64,000 bases of DNA, taken from NCBI RefSeq assembly GCF_900101855.1, contig NZ_FMVC01000003.1, forward strand, positions 642,902 to 706,901, read 5' to 3'. This document shows, one piece after another, positions 35,880-44,556 of this stretch. Position 1 is the first letter of the stretch. Each line of letters opens with the position of its first letter. The position numbers were made by a program, and so were the translations under genes. Source of the stretch: Flavobacterium anhuiense (GTDB lineage: Bacteria; Bacteroidota; Bacteroidia; Flavobacteriales; Flavobacteriaceae). Below the pieces are notes generated by a model. It ran no database searches, was not told where the DNA came from, and saw only the letters and a list, made by a program, of their open reading frames with translations.

Positions 35880-36656
35880 TTATAATGTAATTGTTGTATG
35901 TGGAATATCCGAATTTTGAAGCATTCTGTGATGTCCAATTTTGATTTTCTGCACGCCTCTTGATAAACTATTGAAACAGTTATCCAGTTTTGGAATCATT
36001 CCTGAATGGATTACTTTTTCTTCTTTTAGTTTATTATATAATGTCTGGTTGATTTCTGTAATTACAGATGAATCGTCTTCTGAATCCATTAAAACACCTT
36101 GTTTTTCAAAACAGTAGGTCAGCGTAACATCAAAAACTTCAGATAAGGCCATTGATAGTTCACTTGCAATCGTATCGGCATTGGTATTTAACAATTGTCC
36201 GTTTTTATCGTGTGTAATCGCGCAGAAAACAGGAACAACTCCAGCTTCTAACAAAGTTGCCAATAATTTGGTGTTGACTTGTTTTACATCTCCCACAAAT
36301 CCGTAATCGATCGTAGGGTGATTTCTTTTTGTCGACTGAATTAAATTTCCGTCAGCTCCAGAAAAACCTATTGCGTTATTGTCTTTAGCCTGTAACTGCG
36401 CTACAATATGTTTGTTGATTTGTCCTGCGTAAATCATCACGACAACATCAAGCATTGGAGCATCTGTAATTCGGCGTCCGTCAATCATTTGCGGAACTAA
36501 TCCAATACTCTGTGCCATTTTTGTAGCCGATTTTCCACCGCCGTGAACTAAAACTTTATAGCCTTCAATTTTAGAAAAATCAGTTAAAAACTGTTCTAAT
36601 TCTGTTGGACTGTCAATGATGTTTCCACCTATTTTGATTACGGTAACTTTTTTCAT
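35880..36656 (-). CDS. argB: N-acylglutamate kinase (acetylglutamate kinase family)
   Basis: 258 residues from the ATG at 36656 (MKKVTVIKIGGNIIDSP). Amino-acid-kinase features are KIGGNIID, VLVHGGGKSATKMAQSIGL, the sugar/acyl-binding DGRRITDAPMLDVVVMIYAG, and the C-terminal SRGVQKIKIGHH. It phosphorylates N-acetyl- or N-succinylglutamate, the second acylated step. The ACT-like N-terminal helix of arginine-inhibited kinases is absent. It is part of the arg operon; an imperfect repeat of the caaagtnacaaag type precedes it. Confidence 0.93.
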   Translation of the reverse strand: MKKVTVIKIGGNIIDSPTELEQFLTDFSKIEGYKVLVHGGGKSATKMAQSIGLVPQMIDGRRITDAPMLDVVVMIYAGQINKHIVAQLQAKDNNAIGFSGADGNLIQSTKRNHPTIDYGFVGDVKQVNTKLLATLLEAGVVPVFCAITHDKNGQLLNTNADTIASELSMALSEVFDVTLTYCFEKQGVLMDSEDDSSVITEINQTLYNKLKEEKVIHSGMIPKLDNCFNSLSRGVQKIKIGHHRMLQNSDIPHTTITL

Positions 36657-36658
36657 GA

Positions 36659-36756
36659 GGTTGAAAGGTTCAAAGTGACAAAGTAACAAAGTTGCAAAGT
36701 TTTTTTAAAAGATTTAAGCCTCTGTCACTTTGTAACTTTGTTTCTTTGTAACTTTA
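36659..36756. repeat. caaagtaacaaag-type imperfect inverted repeat
   Basis: Between the transcarbamylase and argB genes, gtgacaaagtaacaaagttg on the left can pair imperfectly with gtcactttgtaactttgttt on the right. A related half (aggctcaaaggaacaaagca) precedes argE at 35645-35664. Confidence 0.6.
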
Positions 36757-36758
36757 AT

Positions 36759-37712
36759 TTACAATTTCTTCAAAATCTTTTGTAAAACTAATTGTGCTGA
36801 ATACGTTCTATTATTTGCCTGCTCGATTACGATTGAATTTTCTCCGTCCAAAACTTCGTCACTTACAATTACATTTCTACGAACTGGAAGACAGTGCATG
36901 AATTTTCCGTTGTTGGTTAAAGCCATTTTTTCAGCGGTGACGGTCCAATTTGGATCGCTGTTGGTCACTTTTCCGTAATCGTTGAAGTTACTCCAGTTTT
37001 TTACGTAAACGAAATCAGCATTTTCAAAAGCTTTGTTTTGATCGTATTCGATTTTGCAGTCTTTTGTGATTTCCGGACTTAACTCGTAACCTTTTGGATG
37101 TGTGATTACAAAATCCATATCTTTCTGCATCTGCATCATTTCTACGAATGAATTGGCTACAGCCTGTGGCAATGCTTTTGGATGTGGCGCCCACGAAAGC
37201 ACTACTTTTGGTTTATCTTTGTGTCTAGGTTTGAATTCTTCCATTGTAATTGCGTCTGCAAGTGACTGCAGCGGGTGACGAATAGCGCTTTCCATATTTA
37301 CAATCGGCACTGTAGCATATTTCAAAAATCCTGAAATCACAGTTTCTTGATAATCTTTTTCCTTATCAACTAAACCTGCAAAAGCACGAATAGCAATGAT
37401 ATCACAATATTGCGAAACTACTTCTGCTGCTTCTTTAATGTGTTCAGAAGCGCCAGAATTCATCACAGCTCCGTCTTCGAATTCCAATGTCCATCCTTCG
37501 TTGGTAAAATTCATTACCATAACGTTCATTCCTAAGTTCATTGCCGCTTTTTGAGTACTCAAACGCGTTCTTAAACTTGGATTGAAGAATAACATTCCAA
37601 GAGTTTTATTCTTTCCTAAACTTTGATTTTTAAGCGGATTCTTTTTGATCTTAATCGCTTGTTTTACCCATTTTGATAATGAGTTGATGTCTTTTATTGA
37701 AATATAGTTCAT
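36759..37712 (-). CDS. argF': N-acylornithine carbamoyltransferase (ArgF')
   Basis: 317 residues from the ATG at 37712 (MNYISIKDINSLSKWVKQA). The carbamoyl-phosphate site FFNPSLRTRLSTQKA and HPLQSLADAITMEE are present, and the sequence follows the Bacteroides N-succinylornithine transcarbamylase rather than ornithine transcarbamylase (no typical ornithine DxxxSMG loop). At the position that I recall distinguishes succinyl- (Pro) from acetyl-ornithine (Glu) enzymes, this protein has Ser89 in GASEHIKEA. Substrate choice is therefore open. It lies in the middle of the arg operon. Confidence 0.9.
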   Translation of the reverse strand: MNYISIKDINSLSKWVKQAIKIKKNPLKNQSLGKNKTLGMLFFNPSLRTRLSTQKAAMNLGMNVMVMNFTNEGWTLEFEDGAVMNSGASEHIKEAAEVVSQYCDIIAIRAFAGLVDKEKDYQETVISGFLKYATVPIVNMESAIRHPLQSLADAITMEEFKPRHKDKPKVVLSWAPHPKALPQAVANSFVEMMQMQKDMDFVITHPKGYELSPEITKDCKIEYDQNKAFENADFVYVKNWSNFNDYGKVTNSDPNWTVTAEKMALTNNGKFMHCLPVRRNVIVSDEVLDGENSIVIEQANNRTYSAQLVLQKILKKL

Positions 37713-37741
37713 TTGTTTTTGCTTTTTTAGTTGTTTTTTCC

Positions 37742-37848
37742 GCCACGAATTCACGAATTATTTTTTCCAATCTTTGCGATTTTTTTCGAATGAATTCGAA
37801 TTAATATTTCGTTTAAATAGTAAAAAGAATAATTCGTGAATTCGTGGC
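37742..37848. repeat. Palindromic repeat of the gccacgaattcacgaatt family, intact copy
   Basis: Arms 37742-37762 and 37828-37848 are a perfect 21-bp inverted repeat; the interior contains atctttgcgattttttt and cgaattaatatttcgttt. It fills the gap between proB and the transcarbamylase gene, and its right arm overlaps the proB stop codon. Confidence 0.9.
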
Positions 37849-38609
37849 TATAAAATTTTCGTAAATGGAATTTCGTCTTTCAATGCCCGCAGAATAAAAT
37901 TATCATTCAGTCCATTGACAATCCAGGTTTCGATGTTTGCTGCTTTTGAAATTGCCGCTGCTTCTATTTTTGATTGCATTCCTCCTGTTCCGTGTGATGA
38001 TTTTGCTTCACCGATTTCCTTCTCGAGCGTTTTTAAATCATTTACTAATTTAATCGTTTCTGGATTTTCATCATGAATTGATTCTTTCGTGTAAATTCCG
38101 TTTGTATTGGTAGCAATTATCAGAATATCAACATTTAAAAGAACCGCGGTCAAAGCTGCTAATTTGTCATTATCTCCAAACCGAATCTCATCTGTTGCAA
38201 CGGTATCATTTTCATTGATAATCGGAATGTAATTGTTTTTGACTAATACATTAATCGTATTTACAATGTTCTTTTTGGTTTGCTCTTTTTCGAAATCCGA
38301 ATAAGAAAGTAAACACTGCGACGTATTTAAGCCTAAATCTTTGAAATTCTCATTGTAAATCCGCATTAAATGTGGCTGTCCGATTGAAGCTAAAGCTTGC
38401 TTTACAAAAACATCTTTATCTTGATTATCCAGTTTTACAAATTGCTTTGCCGCCGCAATTGCTCCAGAACTTACTATGATAAATTCATATTCATCGTTTA
38501 AAGCCGCAATCTGTATTCCAAGATCTTCAATCTTTCCCCGCGAAATATGGTTGGTTTCTTTGGTTAAGGTATTACTTCCTATTTTTAATAAAATCCGTTT
38601 TTTTGCCAT
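37848..38609 (-). CDS. proB: Glutamate 5-kinase without PUA domain
   Basis: 253 residues from the ATG at 38609 (MAKKRILLKIGSNTLTKE); a nearby ATG at 38627 is an alternative. Kinase motifs are KIGSNTLT, VSSGAIAAAK, INENDTVATDEIRFGDND and GTGGMQSKIEAA. It is about 110 residues shorter than E. coli ProB because the C-terminal PUA domain is missing, the normal form in many Bacteroidota. It phosphorylates glutamate in proline synthesis. It lies downstream of proA in the arg operon. Confidence 0.94.
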   Translation of the reverse strand: MAKKRILLKIGSNTLTKETNHISRGKIEDLGIQIAALNDEYEFIIVSSGAIAAAKQFVKLDNQDKDVFVKQALASIGQPHLMRIYNENFKDLGLNTSQCLLSYSDFEKEQTKKNIVNTINVLVKNNYIPIINENDTVATDEIRFGDNDKLAALTAVLLNVDILIIATNTNGIYTKESIHDENPETIKLVNDLKTLEKEIGEAKSSHGTGGMQSKIEAAAISKAANIETWIVNGLNDNFILRALKDEIPFTKIL

Positions 38610-38633
38610 GTCTTTTGTTTTTGCCACGAAGGC

Positions 38634-38838
38634 GCTAAGGCACTAAGTTTTTTTTAAACCGCAAAGTGCGCAAGGCTTTATATTCTTTGTGTTTACAAAC
38701 GCTAAGTTCGCAAAGCTTTATCTATAGTTAAATTCTAATAAATAAATAAACTCTAAATTCCAATAATCTGAAATCAAAAATCGTTAATCATCAATCTAAA
38801 ATCTGAACTCTAAAATCTGAACTCTAAAATCTAAAATT
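38634..38838. repeat. Repeat-rich proA-proB spacer
   Basis: The 229-bp gap holds gccacgaaggcgctaaggca and cgcaaagtgcgcaagg/cgctaagttcgcaaagc words (dispersed flavobacterial repeats), then direct repeats of tctaaaatctgaac at 38795-38836. No gene is visible. Confidence 0.6.
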
Positions 38839-40032
38839 CTAACGTATTTGTCCTTCTCCGTACACGTACCATTTATTGGTTACCAAATGCTGTAAACCAA
38901 TTGGGCCTCTTTGATGGAGTTTATCCGTACTTATCGCTAATTCTCCGCCTAAACCAAACTGTCCGCCGTCCGTGAAACGGGTCGAAGCATTTTGGTAAAC
39001 TGCTGCTGCGTCTATTGATTCCATAAATTGTTGTGCGATTTCATCGTTTCTGGTAATAATTGCTGCAGAATGTCCACCACAATACTTATTAATCTTGTCA
39101 ATAGCATGTTCCTGAGAATCGATAGTTCCGATTACAATTTTATAATCTAGAAACTCTTCATACCAAATATCTTCATTTTGAAGTGTTTTCGTGTTTTCAA
39201 AATTCTCTAATGATTTATCAACGATAACTTCCACTTTTGATTCTACTAAAGCTTCGATTAACATAGCTGTAAAACCTTCAAAATTTGGAAGTTTAGAACT
39301 TATCAAAACTTTATCTAGTGCATTACAAGCCGAAATTTTAGCTGTTTTAGCGTTTAAAATCACTTTTAAAGCCAAATCTGTATCGGCATCTTCATGAACG
39401 TAAACAAAATTATTTCCTCGTCCGCTTACAATAACTGGGCAAGTGGCATGTGCTTTTACAAATTCAATAAGTTTTTCTCCACCTCTCGGAACTATTAAAT
39501 CGACTTTTTGAGTTGGTTTTTCTAAAAAAGCCTGTGTTTCAGTTCTGTTATAATTCAGATATTCCACCCAGTCTTTTGAAACTCCATTTTCTTCTAAAGC
39601 TTTATGCCAAAGACTTACGATTTTTAAGTTTGATTTTAAAGACTCTTTTCCTCCTTTTAATAAAATCTTATTTCCGGATTTAAAAGCAATTCCGCCAGCT
39701 TCGATTGTAACGTCTGGACGAGATTCATAAATAATTAAAATCGTTCCGAAAGCAGCGGTTTTATTAACCACTTTAATTCCATTATCATGAGTAAAATGAA
39801 AACGCTCTACACCAACGGGATCTTCTTGAGAAGCTAACTGATTAAGCGATAAAATCATTTCATCGACTTTTTTATCATCTACTTTCAGGCGTTCTTCCAT
39901 CGCTAAATCTGAACCGTCGTAATCGGCAAGATCTTCCTGATTGGTCAAGATTATCTCATTCCGCTCTTGCTCGACCAGCTTTGCCATAGTCTGCAAAACC
40001 GCATTGCGTGTTTCAATTGATAATGGTTTCAT
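38839..40032 (-). CDS. proA: Glutamate-5-semialdehyde dehydrogenase (gamma-glutamyl phosphate reductase)
   Basis: 397 residues of the aldehyde dehydrogenase superfamily. It has the ProA blocks TAAFGTILIIYESRPDVTIEAGGIAFKSGN, DLIVPRGGEKLIEF, the catalytic Cys in AKISACNALDKVLI, and NASTRFTDGGQFGLGGELAIST near the end. It reduces gamma-glutamyl phosphate to the semialdehyde with NADPH. It is followed by proB; placing both in the arg operon couples proline and arginine supply from glutamate. Confidence 0.96.
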   Translation of the reverse strand: MKPLSIETRNAVLQTMAKLVEQERNEIILTNQEDLADYDGSDLAMEERLKVDDKKVDEMILSLNQLASQEDPVGVERFHFTHDNGIKVVNKTAAFGTILIIYESRPDVTIEAGGIAFKSGNKILLKGGKESLKSNLKIVSLWHKALEENGVSKDWVEYLNYNRTETQAFLEKPTQKVDLIVPRGGEKLIEFVKAHATCPVIVSGRGNNFVYVHEDADTDLALKVILNAKTAKISACNALDKVLISSKLPNFEGFTAMLIEALVESKVEVIVDKSLENFENTKTLQNEDIWYEEFLDYKIVIGTIDSQEHAIDKINKYCGGHSAAIITRNDEIAQQFMESIDAAAVYQNASTRFTDGGQFGLGGELAISTDKLHQRGPIGLQHLVTNKWYVYGEGQIR

Positions 40033-40090
40033 AATTTCAAGTGGGTTGGTTGTTTTTTGGTTGTTTCTTTTTATAGAAACTTATTAATAT

Positions 40091-40115
40091 CTAACAGGTT
40101 TTGGAAACCTGTTAG
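40091..40115 (-). repeat. Perfect 11-bp hairpin in the argD-proA gap
   Basis: CTAACAGGTTT (40091-40101) pairs exactly with 40105-40115, loop TGG. No T tract follows, so it is more likely a repeat (the aacaggtttt...aacctgtta class) or a processing stem than a terminator. Confidence 0.6.
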
Positions 40116-40131
40116 GATAATAGTATTATGT

Positions 40132-41271
40132 TTAGTTTTTTAATTCTTCTAAACTTTCTTTTAAAGCTTTTACAAACGTATCAATATCTGCTTTTTTAAC
40201 AGTCAATGGCGGTAAAATTCTTAATAGATTTTTATTGTTCGCGCTTCCTGTAAAAATATGTTTCTCGATGATTAATTTCTTTCTTAAAGCCGCAACATCA
40301 AAATCAAATTCTACTCCAAGCATTAGACCTTTTCCTTTTACTTGTTTGATTCCTGGAACTTCTTTGATTTTTTCTAAGAAATATGCATAAACTTCGTTGA
40401 CATTATTTTGTAAATCAAGTTTTTCAATTACATCTAAAACTGCAATTCCTGCCGCACACGACAGGTGGCTTCCGCCGAAAGTAGTTCCTAATAATCCGAA
40501 ACTTGCTTCGAATTTTGGAGAAATCAAAATCGCTCCAACCGGGAATCCGTTCCCCATTCCTTTTGCAACTGAAATAATATCAGCGTTGATTCCGTGATGT
40601 TGGAAAGCGAAGAATTTCCCGCTTCTTCCGTATCCTGATTGTACTTCATCTAAAATTAAAACAACATCGTGTTTTTTGCATGCTTTTTCTAAAGCCTGAA
40701 AAAACTCAGTTGTTCCCTGGTCTAAACCTCCAACTCCCTGAATTCCTTCGATAATTACTGCTGTAACATCTCCTTTAGCTAATTCAGCTTCAACTAATTC
40801 GATTTGATTTAAAGGTAAAAAAGTAACAACTTGCTGTGCGTTAATTGGCGCAACGATCTTTTTGTTATCTGTAACCGCAACGGCTGCAGATGTTCTTCCG
40901 TGGAAAGAATTATCAAAAGCTACAACTCTTGATTTTCCGTTATGGAAAGAAGCCAATTTTAAAGCATTTTCGTTTGCTTCAGCACCAGAACTGCATAAAA
41001 ACAATTCGTAGTCTTCAAGACCAGAAAGTTTTCCTAATTTCTGCGCCAATTCCACCTGTAAAGGATTCTGAATAGCATTCGAATAAAATCCTAAATTATC
41101 TATTTGATTTTTAAGTTTAGCTACATAATCCGGCTGTGTGTGTCCAATAGAAATCACACCATGACCGCTGTATAAATCTAAATATTCTACTCCTTTGTCG
41201 TCAATAATAGTACAATCTACTGCTTTTACTGGAGTTATGTCGTATAATGGGTAAACGTTGAATAAGTTCAT
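40132..41271 (-). CDS. argD: Acylornithine aminotransferase (class III)
   Basis: 379 residues of the class III PLP aminotransferases. Seen are LYSGHGVISIGHTQPDYV, ELFLCSSGAEANENALKLA, the HGRTSAAVAVT block, VLILDEVQSGYGRSGKFFAFQHHGI and the PLP-lysine in SVAKGMGNGFPVGA. In the arg operon it transaminates N-acylglutamate semialdehyde to N-acylornithine. Related enzymes act on other omega-amino substrates, so the context is what decides. Confidence 0.93.
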   Translation of the reverse strand: MNLFNVYPLYDITPVKAVDCTIIDDKGVEYLDLYSGHGVISIGHTQPDYVAKLKNQIDNLGFYSNAIQNPLQVELAQKLGKLSGLEDYELFLCSSGAEANENALKLASFHNGKSRVVAFDNSFHGRTSAAVAVTDNKKIVAPINAQQVVTFLPLNQIELVEAELAKGDVTAVIIEGIQGVGGLDQGTTEFFQALEKACKKHDVVLILDEVQSGYGRSGKFFAFQHHGINADIISVAKGMGNGFPVGAILISPKFEASFGLLGTTFGGSHLSCAAGIAVLDVIEKLDLQNNVNEVYAYFLEKIKEVPGIKQVKGKGLMLGVEFDFDVAALRKKLIIEKHIFTGSANNKNLLRILPPLTVKKADIDTFVKALKESLEELKN

Positions 41272-41277
41272 TTTTTT

Positions 41278-41361
41278 TTAGTTTTTGGTTTTTGGTTGAT
41301 GGTTGATAGTTTAAGCTCAATATTTCCATAAACTATAAACCAACAACCATCAACTATAATA
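41278..41361. repeat. ggttgatggttgatagtttat inverted repeat
   Basis: Left ggttgatggttgatagttta and right taaactataaaccaacaacc pair imperfectly between argC and argD. Confidence 0.6.
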
Positions 41362-42339
41362 TTAAAATCCGCTTGGTTTCAAATGTAAACCTGTGGTTTC
41401 TTCTAATCCGAACATTAAATTCATGTTTTGAATTGCTTGCCCTGAAGCACCTTTGGTTAAGTTATCGATAATTGATGTTATGAGAACCCGGTTTCCTTTT
41501 TTCAATAAACTAATAATACATTTATTCGTTTGCACTACCTGTTTCATATTGATGTTCGTTGTAGTAACGGTTACGAAAGGTTCGTTTTTATAGAATTCTT
41601 CGTATTTAGCAACTAATTGTTCCAAACTATCATCGCAAACTGTATATAAGGTTGCAAAAATTCCTCTTGGGAAATCTCCTCTATTCGGAATAAAAAGCAA
41701 TTCGCTGTCAAAATCGTCTTGCAATTGCACTAAGCTTTCTGAAATTTCACCTAAATGCTGGTGTTCAAATGCTTTATAATGCGACATATTGTTGTTTCTC
41801 CAACTGAAATGAGAAGTTTCTGAAAGACCTACTCCTGCTCCTGTACTTCCAGTTGTGGCATTAATATGAACATCATTATTAAGCAGATTATGTTTTGCTA
41901 AAGGCAATAAAGCCAACTGAATAGCCGTTGCAAAACAACCTGGATTAGCAATATAATTTGTCTTTTTGATTTCAGCCTTATTGATCTCAGGCAAACCGTA
42001 GACAAAATCTTTCCCTTCAAAATGCGCATCTTTATTCAATCTGAAATCATTTCCTAAATCAATAATCTTAGTATGACTTGCAAACTGATTTTCTTTCAAA
42101 AATGAAATTGATTTTCCGTGCCCTAAACACAAGAAAACTACATTCACATTCGGATTGATTTCGGCTGTGAAATTCATTTCGATATCTCCCATCAAATCGT
42201 GATGCGCTACAGAAAGTGGCTTTCCAGCATTTGTTGTACTGTAAACAAAATCGATGTTTACTTTTGGATGATACATTAAAATTCTGATGAGTTCTCCGGC
42301 CGTATAACCCGAACCACCAATAATTCCGACATTAATCAT
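41362..42339 (-). CDS. argC: N-acyl-gamma-glutamyl-phosphate reductase
   Basis: 325 residues. The Rossmann start INVGIIGGSGYTAGELIRIL, the catalytic Cys in YIANPGCFATAIQLAL, and GAGVGLSETSHFSWRNNNMSHYKAFEHQHLGEI define ArgC. It reduces N-acylglutamyl phosphate to the semialdehyde with NADPH. Its first codons overlap the end of argG by 8 bp, so the two are translationally coupled. Confidence 0.96.
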   Translation of the reverse strand: MINVGIIGGSGYTAGELIRILMYHPKVNIDFVYSTTNAGKPLSVAHHDLMGDIEMNFTAEINPNVNVVFLCLGHGKSISFLKENQFASHTKIIDLGNDFRLNKDAHFEGKDFVYGLPEINKAEIKKTNYIANPGCFATAIQLALLPLAKHNLLNNDVHINATTGSTGAGVGLSETSHFSWRNNNMSHYKAFEHQHLGEISESLVQLQDDFDSELLFIPNRGDFPRGIFATLYTVCDDSLEQLVAKYEEFYKNEPFVTVTTTNINMKQVVQTNKCIISLLKKGNRVLITSIIDNLTKGASGQAIQNMNLMFGLEETTGLHLKPSGF

Positions 42340-43525
42340 GATCTAATTTGTTTACAGATGAGAATATGTTTTGTGCATTTCCTAAAATCTTGATAAATCC
42401 TTTTGCATCTTCTGATGTCCAAGCATTGTTCATTTCTCCGTACTGACCAAAACCTGTGTTCATCAAATCGTTAGGAGATTCTATTCCGTCAAGCGAGAAA
42501 TGATATGGTTTTAATGAAACGGTTACAGTTCCATTTACTGTTTTTTGAGTGTCTTGCAAGAAAGTTTCAATGTTTCTCATAACCGGATCTAAGAATTGAC
42601 CTTCGTGGAATAACATCCCATACCAATTTCCTAACTGCTCTTTCCAGTATTGTTGCCATTTTCCTAGAGTGTGTTTCTCTAATAAATGGTGCGCTTTGAT
42701 GATAATTAACGGAGCTGCAGCTTCAAAACCAACTCTTCCTTTAATTCCGATAATGGTATCTCCTACGTGAATATCTCTACCAATTGCGTAAGCACTTGCC
42801 AATTTTTCAAGAGCTACAATATTATTTGAAGGCTTATCCGTTTTTCCGTTTAAACCAACTAATTCTCCTTGCTCAAAATGAAGTGTTACTTTCTCTTCTC
42901 CTTCTTTTTGTAATTGCGATGGATAAGCTTCGCTTGGTAACGGTTGACCAGAAGTTAAAGTTTCCTTACCTCCAACACTTGTTCCCCAAAGCCCCTTATT
43001 GATAGAATATTGTGCTTTTTCCCAAGAATAGCTTACACCATTTTTTTGAAGATATTCAACTTCTTCTTGTCTTGACAATTTTAAATCTCTAATTGGAGTA
43101 ATGATTTCGATTTCTGGAGCAATAGTCTGGAAAATCAAATCGAAACGAATTTGATCGTTTCCTGCACCAGTACTTCCGTGGGCGATAGCAGTTGCTCCCA
43201 CTTTTTTAGCATATTTTATAGCTTCAATTGCTTGAAAAACACGTTCTGCACTAACTGATAACGGGTAAGTATTGTTTTTTAAAACATTTCCGAAAATTAG
43301 GTATTTGATAGCTTTATCGTAATATTTATCTAAAATGGTTAAGTTGGCGTGTTGCGCACTTCCTAACTCGTAAGCTCTTTTTTCTATTGCTGATAATTCT
43401 TCTGCACTAAATCCTCCTGTATCAACAAGAACGGTATGAACTTCATAACCTTTTTCGTTTTTTAAATATTTCAAACAATACGAAGTATCTAGTCCTCCGC
43501 TATAAGCTAATACTACTTTTTTCAT
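42332..43525 (-). CDS. argG: Argininosuccinate synthase
   Basis: 397 residues. The PP-loop AYSGGLDTSYCLKYL is at the N-terminus, followed by AIAHGSTGAGNDQIRFD and the synthetase block SINKGLWGTSVGGKETL. It joins citrulline and aspartate with ATP. It is the second gene of the arginine operon, between the GNAT gene and argC. Confidence 0.96.
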   Translation of the reverse strand: MKKVVLAYSGGLDTSYCLKYLKNEKGYEVHTVLVDTGGFSAEELSAIEKRAYELGSAQHANLTILDKYYDKAIKYLIFGNVLKNNTYPLSVSAERVFQAIEAIKYAKKVGATAIAHGSTGAGNDQIRFDLIFQTIAPEIEIITPIRDLKLSRQEEVEYLQKNGVSYSWEKAQYSINKGLWGTSVGGKETLTSGQPLPSEAYPSQLQKEGEEKVTLHFEQGELVGLNGKTDKPSNNIVALEKLASAYAIGRDIHVGDTIIGIKGRVGFEAAAPLIIIKAHHLLEKHTLGKWQQYWKEQLGNWYGMLFHEGQFLDPVMRNIETFLQDTQKTVNGTVTVSLKPYHFSLDGIESPNDLMNTGFGQYGEMNNAWTSEDAKGFIKILGNAQNIFSSVNKLDHD

Positions 43526-43580
43526 TTTATATAATTTAGGCTAATACTTTCGTATATAGCAGTTTGAGATTTCTTTTTAA

Positions 43581-44228
43581 TTAAATTTTGAATAAAAAAA
43601 TAAATGACAAGATTTTGTTTAAGAATAAAGCTTGTTTTATTTTTCTAAGTCTGTTTAAAACAGCCTCATTAAAAGGATGTCTTGGCGGTGTTTTTTGTTT
43701 TTCTTTTGGGTCATATAACATTCCCGTACAAAGGCACATTTTATTTTCTTTGCTTTGCAAAATGTGATAATTTGTACATGTTTTACAACCCGCCCAGAAA
43801 CTCGGATCTGTTGTCAATTCTGAGAAAGGAACTGGTTTATAGCCTAATTCAGAGTTAATTTTCATCACAGCCAAACCAGTCGTAATTCCAAATATTTTAG
43901 CATCTGGGAATCTCTTCAAAGAATATTCAAAAACTTTTGATTTTATCTTTTTGGCCAAACCATGACTTCTATAATCTGGATGTACAATTAATCCAGAATG
44001 CGCAACGAATTTTCCGTGCTGCCAGCTTTCTATATAACAAAAACCTGCAAATTTTCCGTCTGCCAAAGCAATCATTGCATCACCATTTGCCATTTTTTTC
44101 TGAATGTACTCAGGAGTTCTTTTAGCAATCCCCGTACCTCTTAATAAGGCAGACGATTCTATCGTATCGCAAATTTCCTGCGCATACTTAAAATGTTCTT
44201 CTTGAGTTACAACAATAGAGATCTTCAT
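43581..44228 (-). CDS. GNAT acyltransferase heading the arginine operon (candidate ArgA function)
   Basis: 215 residues. The GNAT acetyl-CoA loop is LIVHPDYRSHGLAKKIKSKVFEYS and a FGITTGLAVMKINSELGYKPVPF segment follows. The C-terminal third has CKTCTNYHILQSKENKMCLCTGMLY, a four-Cys pattern that could bind a metal. The operon has no argA or argJ, so this first gene is the likely supplier of N-acetyl- or N-succinylglutamate; this is inferred from context plus the acyltransferase fold. Confidence 0.75.
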   Translation of the reverse strand: MKISIVVTQEEHFKYAQEICDTIESSALLRGTGIAKRTPEYIQKKMANGDAMIALADGKFAGFCYIESWQHGKFVAHSGLIVHPDYRSHGLAKKIKSKVFEYSLKRFPDAKIFGITTGLAVMKINSELGYKPVPFSELTTDPSFWAGCKTCTNYHILQSKENKMCLCTGMLYDPKEKQKTPPRHPFNEAVLNRLRKIKQALFLNKILSFIFLFKI

Positions 44229-44450
44229 TTCAATTATTGAAGTTAGAGTTAAAAATTAAAGCATATTGATTCGTTTGAAATCCAGAATTGAATCCAATAA
44301 AATTAAGCAAAAAAGAAGTAACACCTTCAAAATCAAAACATTGATTAAGAAAATTTACAAAACAATAAATACTTTTAGGATATGTTTGTCCAATGGACAA
44401 ATTATGTGATTTCAAAATGAAAAATGGGTATGAATAAATATACGGCTATA

Positions 44451-44510
44451 AAACTCAGTGAACACTATAGAGATAGTGTCCGTACTTCGGGAGAAGTAAT
44501 CGGTGAGTTT
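44451..44510 (-). ncRNA. Three-stem leader RNA of the arginine operon (predicted)
   Basis: Closing stem 44451-44457 with 44504-44510 (7 bp, perfect). Inside, hairpin 44462-44468 with 44473-44479 (ACACTAT/ATAGTGT, 4-base loop) and hairpin 44483-44488 with 44493-44498 (TACTTC/GAAGTA, loop GGGA). All three stems are perfect. It lies in the first 100 bases of the predicted arg transcript. I do not recognise a named riboswitch. Confidence 0.55.
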
Positions 44511-44551
44511 GTCCGTGACAAAGAAGTTATATGTAAACTTATTTTATTCAT
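44465..44551 (-). CDS. Candidate 28-residue leader peptide of the arginine operon
   Basis: The ORF starts ATG at 44551, only five bases after the TTTG of the -7 box, so the message would be leaderless or nearly so; it ends TAG inside the P2 hairpin. The peptide starts MNKISLHITSLSRTNS and is rich in Ser/Thr/Leu. Both Arg codons are CGG, which should be a rare codon in such AT-rich DNA. It overlaps two stems of the predicted structure, as in attenuation leaders. It could equally be a chance ORF within a conserved RNA. Confidence 0.4.
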   Translation of the reverse strand: MNKISLHITSLSRTNSPITSPEVRTLSL

Positions 44552-44556
44552 CGGTG

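Noticed and set aside
38795..38836. Short tandem repeats that could suggest a CRISPR array
   Set aside because: Repeats are about 16 bases, directly adjacent and without unique spacers; no cas genes are present.
44230..44415. 61-codon ORF ending one base before the GNAT gene
   Set aside because: The composition (Asn/Phe-rich) is what AT-rich DNA gives by chance and it lies in the predicted leader; the stop-start adjacency kept it in mind but is weak evidence.
44484..44497. Similarity of ACTTCGGGAGAAGT to a 23S rRNA hairpin
   Set aside because: Only the short hairpin matches; flanking sequence is unrelated to rRNA, so no rRNA fragment is called.
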